Assembly: GCA_031253545.1 (NCBI GenBank)
Contig: JAIRWH010000096.1
Span: 1 to 35,795 of the forward strand
Length of the DNA stretch: 35,795 nt
From: Oscillospiraceae bacterium
Lineage (GTDB): Bacteria > Bacillota > Clostridia > Oscillospirales > UBA929
Direction of reading: 5' to 3'
Positions 31,225 through 35,795 of this stretch are shown here, one piece after another. Every line of letters starts with the position of its first letter. The stretch's first letter is position 1. Both the position numbers and the translations under genes were made by a program. The notes under the pieces were generated by a model. The model was not told the origin of the DNA, made no database searches, and saw only the letters and a program-made list of their open reading frames with translations.

Positions 31225-32217
31225 TTATTCTTCCCCGGTGAGCATATCCTCCATATCCCCCTCGTCCAAGCCGTATGTTTCCGCGGACTTGTCCCCACGC
31301 GGCTCTATGTGTACCATTATGTCGTATACATGCTCTAACCGTTTCTTTATCTCGGCTTCCACGCGGCAGGCTATGGCGTGGGCTTCCGACACGGCAAGCC
31401 CGGGGTCTACCTCTATGTCAAGGTCAATGTCCCAAAACCCCGCGATTTTCCTCATCCGCGCCCTGTGCGGGTTATCCGCGCCCTCTGTGGCTTCCACGGC
31501 CTCCAAGATTACGCGGTATTGCGCCATGCCACCGCCGCCGTCCATGAGCTCCATATTTGCCTCGCGAAATATCCCCACGGCGGTTCCGGTTATCCATAGG
31601 CCGATTGCAACCTCCACCGCCGCGTCCGCGTGAGCCGAGCCCGTGAGCGCCGACACGCCGAGACCGGCGAGTACCCCCACAGACACCATCACGTCGCCTG
31701 CCATGTTTTTTGCGTTTGCCTTCAGCAACGGCGAGTCGGCCTTTTTTCCCAAGAAGTACTGGTTGAGCGCCAACAGCAGCTTGCAGGCGACAGACACCCC
31801 GGCCGCCGCCGCGGCGGCCGCTCCCGGTGTGTCGAGGTTCTCGCCGCTCATCAGCGCCCTTACCGCGCTGATGATGATTTCCGCGCCCATGAAGAATATG
31901 AGGAACGACAAAAACGCCGTGGCCACGGTCTCCGCCCGCCCGTGACCCCACGGGTGCTCCGCGTCGGCGGGCTTTGATATTACGCCCACCACAAACAGTG
32001 TGACCGCGGAAATCAGCACATCCCCAACGGAATCAATGCCATCGCCCACGAGCGCCCCGCTGCCCGCATACAATCCCGTCGTGATTTTTAACGCGGCGAG
32101 AACGGCGTTGACCGAGGCGGCCGTCACGGCGGCGCGGCGAATGGTTCTTGTTTTGTCCGCCGCAGTCGCGGCTCCGCTCGCGGGCGCGCCGACAGCCTTC
32201 ACCCCGTTGCGTTTCAT
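31225..32217 (-). CDS. cation diffusion facilitator (CDF) family metal transporter
   Basis: The 330-residue protein is a CDF antiporter that exports divalent metal ions in exchange for protons. Membrane helices occupy about 30-210, and a C-terminal cytoplasmic domain (about 225-305) contains IDLDIEVDPGLAVSEAH and VYDIMVHIEP. The transport-site residues are Asp62 and Asp66 (GIDSVGDV) in helix 2, and Asn171 and Asp175 (NMAGDV) in helix 5. The position of Asn171 is His in the zinc transporter YiiP, so metal preference may differ (manganese or iron are candidates). HPWGHGRAE is the usual loop motif. The ATG at 32217 overlaps the DUF368 stop as ATGA, with GGAGG 7 bases upstream, so the two are co-expressed. 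An acidic tail ends the protein. Confidence 0.9.
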   Translation of the reverse strand: MKRNGVKAVGAPASGAATAADKTRTIRRAAVTAASVNAVLAALKITTGLYAGSGALVGDGIDSVGDVLISAVTLFVVGVISKPADAEHPWGHGRAETVATAFLSFLIFFMGAEIIISAVRALMSGENLDTPGAAAAAAAGVSVACKLLLALNQYFLGKKADSPLLKANAKNMAGDVMVSVGVLAGLGVSALTGSAHADAAVEVAIGLWITGTAVGIFREANMELMDGGGGMAQYRVILEAVEATEGADNPHRARMRKIAGFWDIDLDIEVDPGLAVSEAHAIACRVEAEIKKRLEHVYDIMVHIEPRGDKSAETYGLDEGDMEDMLTGEE

Positions 32218-33095
32218 TTCCCCGCCTCCGTTTCTTTCCCCGTCATCACCCTTTTCAGCCCCGTAAACAGCAGGCCCGCGGCAAAGCCCCCCGCGCACAG
32301 CGCCGCCGCCGCAAGGGGCGAAAAACCGCCGCCGCCGGGCATATTTAGGGCCTGTATCGTCACGGTCGCGAGCGAACCGACGATAAACCCGAGCACCACG
32401 GCGTAGGCGTAAGCCGGGCACTTGGCAAAAACAAGGCGCAGCAACGCGGACACGGCCATAAGCCCGACCACGGCGCACAAGGTAAACAGCGCGAACAGCG
32501 GCAAATAGGTGAACCGCATACGCATTATTTCGTTCGCTATGTGCAGTAGCTGGCCATACAGCTTCATGAGCATAAGCACCAACGAAACGCTCATACCCGG
32601 CACGAGCGCGCTCACCCCGCCGGCAAAACCGCCCAACGCAAACAGCGGCGCGGGCGAAAATACGCCCGTTTCGCCTACGGGTTGCGCCGGCACGAGCAAC
32701 CCAAAGGCCGCCACCGCCAACCCCACCGCCGCCGCCGTGAGCAAATGGCGCTTTGCGGGTTTGCTTGCCCCCATCTCCCCGAATACCGCCGGGAGGTTGC
32801 CGGCTATCAGGCCTATAAACAAAAACGAAGTGAGCTTTTCGTGCGCCTCAAACAGATAGCCGAAAGACAATGCGAACAGCACGGCGGCGACGGCCGCGCC
32901 CACGAGCAGCGGGGCGCAAAACACCGCGTTTTTGCGAAAATCCCTGAAAGGGTTCGCGATAACGCGCAACAAGTCTTGGTACACGCCCATGCCAATGGCC
33001 ACCACGCTCCCGCTCAAGCCCGGGGCGAACACGCTCAGGCCTAAGAAGAAGCCGCAGAATACGCGGTAGAGGAAGCGAAACAGAATCTTACGCAT
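32214..33095 (-). CDS. DUF368 membrane protein (polyprenyl-phosphate transporter family)
   Basis: The 293-residue protein has eight or so hydrophobic segments and the paired family signature, FLGLSVFAPGLSGSVVAIGMG (shown split as FLGLSVFAPGLSG, SVVAIGMG, about 14-34) and FAGGVSALVPGMSVSLVLML (about 163-182). This inverted repeat is typical of DUF368 (PF04018) proteins. Some relatives are reported to recycle polyprenyl phosphate lipid carriers across the membrane; assignment here is by family only. I start at the ATG at 33095, where the family N-terminus begins. The promoter's -10 box ends only 9 bases before it, so the transcript would have almost no leader and there is no Shine-Dalgarno site. 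It is co-transcribed with the CDF gene. Confidence 0.85.
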   Translation of the reverse strand: MRKILFRFLYRVFCGFFLGLSVFAPGLSGSVVAIGMGVYQDLLRVIANPFRDFRKNAVFCAPLLVGAAVAAVLFALSFGYLFEAHEKLTSFLFIGLIAGNLPAVFGEMGASKPAKRHLLTAAAVGLAVAAFGLLVPAQPVGETGVFSPAPLFALGGFAGGVSALVPGMSVSLVLMLMKLYGQLLHIANEIMRMRFTYLPLFALFTLCAVVGLMAVSALLRLVFAKCPAYAYAVVLGFIVGSLATVTIQALNMPGGGGFSPLAAAALCAGGFAAGLLFTGLKRVMTGKETEAGK

Positions 33096-33104
33096 AACGG
33101 TAAC

Positions 33105-33134
33105 AGTATACACCAACCGGCGCGGGCAAGTCAA
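33105..33134 (-). promoter_or_regulatory. promoter of DUF368-CDF operon, nearly leaderless
   Basis: On the minus strand, TTGACT (33129-33134) and TATACT (33105-33110) are 18 bases apart. The ATG at 33095 begins 9 bases after the -10 box, so the start site would be within a few bases of the start codon. Confidence 0.65.
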
Positions 33135-33171
33135 TCTTGATTGCGCGGCGAAGCTCCGCGCACCCCGTCCT

Positions 33172-33204
33172 CGTAAGGGCGGTTGTCCTCAACCGCCCGC
33201 CGTA
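33172..33204. repeat. REP-like stem-loop, copy 2
   Basis: GGGCGGTTG (33177-33185) and CAACCGCCC (33190-33198) form a perfect 9-bp stem with a TCCT loop, flanked by CGTAA on both sides. It matches the copy at 20945-20977 and lies just before the C-tract and promoter of lipoprotein copy 2. Confidence 0.65.
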
Positions 33205-33207
33205 ACT

Positions 33208-33220
33208 CCCCCCTCCCCCC
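33208..33220 (+). other. C-tract (G-rich on minus strand) next to promoter
   Basis: Two runs of six C are separated by one T and lie directly against the -35 box at 33221. It corresponds in position to the G-quadruplex motif beside the promoter of copy 1. Confidence 0.5.
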
Positions 33221-33250
33221 TTGACAATCCCCACGCCCTTATGCTACACT
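33221..33250 (+). promoter_or_regulatory. sigma-A promoter of lipoprotein copy 2
   Basis: TTGACA (33221-33226) and TACACT (33245-33250) are 18 bases apart with an extended TG, matching the promoter at 1374-1403 almost base for base. Confidence 0.75.
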
Positions 33251-33293
33251 CTTTACAGTCATACCCAAATTGTATGAAAGAAGGTACCTTACA

Positions 33294-34292
33294 ATGAAAA
33301 AGACCGTCATATTCGCCCTTATCCTCTCCTTGTTGCTTGCCCTCGCCGCCTGCGCGGGCGGTTCCTCCCCGTCCCCAAGCGCCCCCGCCGCTTCCCCCTC
33401 GCCCTCGCAATCCACGCCGAGCAACCCGGCATCGCCAAGCGATTCCCCCTCGCCCTCCCCCTCACCGTCGCCGTCGGAAGCCGAGCCTTCTCCGTCCATA
33501 GACCCCGCCCTCTCGAAGGACGGCAAGTTTAGGGCGCAGTCTACATTGACGGAAGACCCAAGGAGCAGAAAAATCGGCTACGGTGATGCTCTAATAGATA
33601 GTTTTATGCTTAACGAAAAAAGTTTCGAACAATTAAAAGAGTTTAACGAAAGAAACTTTGCGGAATTATACGACGTATATGGCATTGAACTGAACGAAGA
33701 TATATTGTATGATATTCTCTATAATAAGTTTGAATACCAATATGATAAATATATGGGTATGTTTGCCTCCAAGCATAAGCACGTCAGGGATATAGCCACA
33801 TTGTTTGATAACCTTGATTGGGAAAGCTACTTTGCAAGTGACTACCGATACAAAATTAACGGACATAGTATAGGCAGTACAAAGAGTAGTGCACTAATAC
33901 GGGATTACATTAATAATGATAGGGATGATTTCGATTTCAGTATATTGGGAGACCCAAGTAGCTTTGATGTTAGAGCGTGGGCTGAAAAACAGACAGGCAG
34001 AAACTTTATGTATATTAATCTTCTAAACGTAAAAATGCCAACGATTGAAATAATTACTGCCCGTGCATATACGGCTGAACTTCTTGCAATGTTTCCTTTT
34101 CTAAGATATAACGAGGAAGAACAAATACTTATTATAGCAGAATTGAACAGCATACCTTATTGCTATACATTTACAATAGATGAACACAACGATTTTGTTG
34201 TACAACGTGCTAGATTACTTAGCGAAGAAATCAACCCCGGCGAATCAGAATTCATGACAGAATTTTCGATATCCGGAAATCAAATAATCTAA
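33294..34292 (+). CDS. Ser/Pro-linker lipoprotein, copy 2
   Basis: The 332-residue lipoprotein has the same signal peptide as copy 1 (lipobox LAAC, Cys20), the same Ser-Pro linker with small changes in repeat number, and the same segment SIDPALSKDGKFRAQSTLTE. After that the two differ: blocks such as ELNEDILYDILY, YQYDKYMGM and NVKMPTIEIITA are shared, but much of the rest is not. It keeps a longer C-terminal tail (EEINPGESEFMTEFSISG) that copy 1 seems to have lost at the IS junction. GC content falls sharply after the shared cassette, from GC-rich linker to AT-rich domain. AGAAGG lies about 10 bases before the ATG. A perfect 20-bp hairpin follows the gene. The function is unknown; the repeated cassette suggests that the surface domain is the variable part. 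Confidence 0.8.
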   Translation: MKKTVIFALILSLLLALAACAGGSSPSPSAPAASPSPSQSTPSNPASPSDSPSPSPSPSPSEAEPSPSIDPALSKDGKFRAQSTLTEDPRSRKIGYGDALIDSFMLNEKSFEQLKEFNERNFAELYDVYGIELNEDILYDILYNKFEYQYDKYMGMFASKHKHVRDIATLFDNLDWESYFASDYRYKINGHSIGSTKSSALIRDYINNDRDDFDFSILGDPSSFDVRAWAEKQTGRNFMYINLLNVKMPTIEIITARAYTAELLAMFPFLRYNEEEQILIIAELNSIPYCYTFTIDEHNDFVVQRARLLSEEINPGESEFMTEFSISGNQII

Positions 34293-34313
34293 CTAAAGCA
34301 AAAAGTATCATAA

Positions 34314-34356
34314 CACAACAACTCCCTTATGTCTTAGACATAAGGGAGTTGTTGTG
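34314..34356. repeat. perfect 20-bp inverted repeat with 3-base loop
   Basis: CACAACAACTCCCTTATGTC (34314-34333) and its exact complement (34337-34356) surround TTA. It lies 21 bases after the lipoprotein stop and about 50 bases before the next gene. No T-run follows, so it could be a terminator without a tail, a processing site, or the trace of a mobile element. Confidence 0.85.
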
Positions 34357-34406
34357 CGTTCTCTTGCAAGGTATCACAAACATCAAAAACAAAGGAGGGC
34401 AAAACA

Positions 34407-35687
34407 ATGTTGGCAAAAATAGTGAAAAAAGCGGCAAGCATAGCGTTGACCGCTATAATGCTCATAAATGTTATGGGCATAGTATTTAATGCGGAAACAT
34501 CGGCGAATCCATTTACAATAACGGGACATACGGGATATACCCCTCCCCCGTCGCGCACGGGGCAATACCATTGTTGGAAGATGGACAATACTTGGGCTTC
34601 CTCGTTGCCAAATAGTGAATTGCACTTGTCTAGTGCCAAACTAACAAAAAGAAGTACGGGCATTGTCAGTTGGCCGGATGTCGTTAGCCCGGTAGGTAGA
34701 TACACTTGGTATGTTACGGGCTGGGTAGAAGATTATGAAAGAATGCCGGATGTAGCCACAATCGCAGAGATAGAGGCATACGGGAATTCTACCATAAAGT
34801 TCAATAGCCCTTACTATAAATTTACCATATCATATACTTTCACATATTCCGGTACTGCGGGGAAAATTAAATATACTATTAATTATACGGGCTTAGATGG
34901 TGTAACTGGAGTTGCAGGCGAAGGGGAGTATAATGGCTATTATAGAGACGGTTCTTTTTGGGAAAAAATAGATGAAATCGACGGTCCCAATGGCGCACAA
35001 AGCCCGCTTCCTGCGTTTACAGGCAGCGCCTCGCTCAGTAACTGGAGTTATGACAGCACAGTCGCGCAGATTCTTGCTAATCAATCACAGTACAGCACCG
35101 CTATCACTACCGCTAACAATAATATAAGCTCGCTAATCAAACAGTATAAAGACAATCCCTCAACACCTTGTTCGATAGATTTAGCGGCGGTGTTAAACGG
35201 TGTTACGTTAGTATCGCAAAAACCCAAAATTACAGTATCGTATTCATGCAATAATTGCAATCTCGCCCAAAACAATATTGACTGCGGTTCGCCAAGTTCC
35301 ACACCCGGCCTGTCGTTCGAAAGGGGGAGCGGGGCAAATCCGTCATATAGCGCCGAAGCGAACAACGGCACATACACAATCAACGCTCCGAGCGCCCCGT
35401 CGGGGCATGAATGGGTAGGCGGCACAAACAAATCAGTAACCATAAGCAACAATCAATCAAACGGTGTTACATTCGTCTTGAAACATACTACCACCACCAC
35501 AGCCACAATCAATGTCACAATAAATCATTGCACAAGCTGTACCGTAAAGGGCGGTGCGCCAAGTGGAGCGAATTTCACACAAACAAGCAGCTACGCAAAC
35601 AGTACATCATATACGGCAACGGTTGCTTCCGGCTATTACACGGTATCCCCTTCCAATCCGAGTAATCCCCCGCAATACCACGCTTAG
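34407..35687 (+). CDS. AT-rich secreted protein with Ig-like repeats, probably truncated
   Basis: The 426-residue protein begins with a signal peptide (MLAKIVKKAASIALTAIMLI, cleavage near residue 30). Then comes a Thr/Ser/Tyr-rich region of about 250 residues that I do not recognise, and at least two related beta-rich units. The first (about residues 275-330) contains SYSCNNCNLAQNNIDCG and GTYTINAPSAPSGHEWVGG; the second (about 365-420) contains NVTINHCTSCTVKGGAPSG and ends with YYTVSPSNPSNPPQYHA. Both units have a C-x2-C motif and the G-Y/T-Y-T-V/I pattern of bacterial surface repeats. The stop comes in the middle of what looks like a second unit, so the protein is probably cut short. AAAGGAGGGC stands 6 bases before the ATG. 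GC content is much lower than in the core genes, which suggests transfer. Confidence 0.7.
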   Translation: MLAKIVKKAASIALTAIMLINVMGIVFNAETSANPFTITGHTGYTPPPSRTGQYHCWKMDNTWASSLPNSELHLSSAKLTKRSTGIVSWPDVVSPVGRYTWYVTGWVEDYERMPDVATIAEIEAYGNSTIKFNSPYYKFTISYTFTYSGTAGKIKYTINYTGLDGVTGVAGEGEYNGYYRDGSFWEKIDEIDGPNGAQSPLPAFTGSASLSNWSYDSTVAQILANQSQYSTAITTANNNISSLIKQYKDNPSTPCSIDLAAVLNGVTLVSQKPKITVSYSCNNCNLAQNNIDCGSPSSTPGLSFERGSGANPSYSAEANNGTYTINAPSAPSGHEWVGGTNKSVTISNNQSNGVTFVLKHTTTTTATINVTINHCTSCTVKGGAPSGANFTQTSSYANSTSYTATVASGYYTVSPSNPSNPPQYHA

Positions 35688-35795
35688 CCACCCGCAAGCA
35701 CACCCGCTCCTCCGCGCTCTCGTCCGCTGACAACTCACCACTACCCCCGAGCCCCCCCGCGGCCCGGCGCGCCGCCCCGGCGCCGGGGGGCGGGC
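35688..35795. other. contig-end region with GC-only stretch
   Basis: No gene is visible. Bases 35717-35745 resemble the CGTCCGCT-(G)ACAACT-CACCACTA words of the repeat region at 20990-21178. The final stretch, about 35750-35795, is almost only G and C with short palindromes such as CCCCGGCGCCGGGG, and may be an assembly artefact. Confidence 0.5.

Overview
The window looks like chromosomal DNA from an uncultured, high-GC member of the Clostridia (Bacillota). The support is strong sigma-A promoters (TTGACA/TATAAT), Shine-Dalgarno sites, a clostridial-style recA-recX-rimO-pgsA neighbourhood, YqhQ, a YabE-like 3D/G5 protein, a single-domain response regulator, DUF6273 and DUF5050 proteins, and many lipoproteins with Ser/Pro linkers. 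No species can be named from the sequence alone.

Layout. 1-258: 3' end of an IS1595-like element that appears to have clipped a lipoprotein gene (230-1330, -). 1430-4738: YigZ, tRNA-Leu, a pyridoxamine kinase-like protein, an esterase lipoprotein and a small cupin. 4739-5058: a gene-poor gap with a 52-codon HTH-like ORF and DnaA-box-like 9-mers. 5059-15891 (-): a very compact eleven-gene run, yqhQ-prmC-recA-recX-rimO-pgsA-cysE-cysS-polA-rimI-tsaD, with overlapping or near-overlapping junctions and a strong promoter at its head. 15992-18388 (-): a chemoreceptor. 18697-19572: a DUF5050 repeat protein. 19611-20753 (-): a cell-wall 3D/G5/DUF348 protein. 20822-21255: a repeat-rich gap with a 7-bp tandem array. 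21256-23721: rnfC alone (no other rnf genes) followed by a Gfo/Idh/MocA oxidoreductase. 23751-26625 (-): thrS, a CheY-like response regulator and a Cys/His-repeat secreted protein. 26912-27769: a DUF6273 lipoprotein. 27785-30361 (-): a YdjG/YdjI-like zinc-ribbon and SPFH pair. 30500-30892 (-): a small DUF3592-like membrane protein. 31225-33095 (-): DUF368 and CDF transporters. 33294-34292 (+): a second copy of the first lipoprotein, inverted relative to it. 34407-35687: an AT-rich secreted protein that seems to be cut off near the contig end.

How it fits together. The central operon joins DNA replication, repair and recombination (polA, recA, recX) with translation quality (prmC, rimO, rimI, tsaD, cysS), cysteine synthesis (cysE) and phospholipid synthesis (pgsA). 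The flanks are accessory envelope genes: lipoproteins, a chemoreceptor, metal and lipid transport, and membrane-stress proteins.

The most unusual items are: (i) a secreted protein carrying five exact copies of a C-x4-C-x5-H-x-H module; (ii) two inverted paralogous lipoproteins about 32 kb apart whose promoters, signal peptides and linkers are almost identical while their C-terminal domains have diverged, with C/G tracts (one a G-quadruplex motif) beside both promoters; (iii) a repeat that seems to carry its own ribosome binding site; and (iv) several lean versions of housekeeping enzymes, namely PolA with most of the exonuclease domain missing, ThrRS without TGS, and an orphan RnfC.
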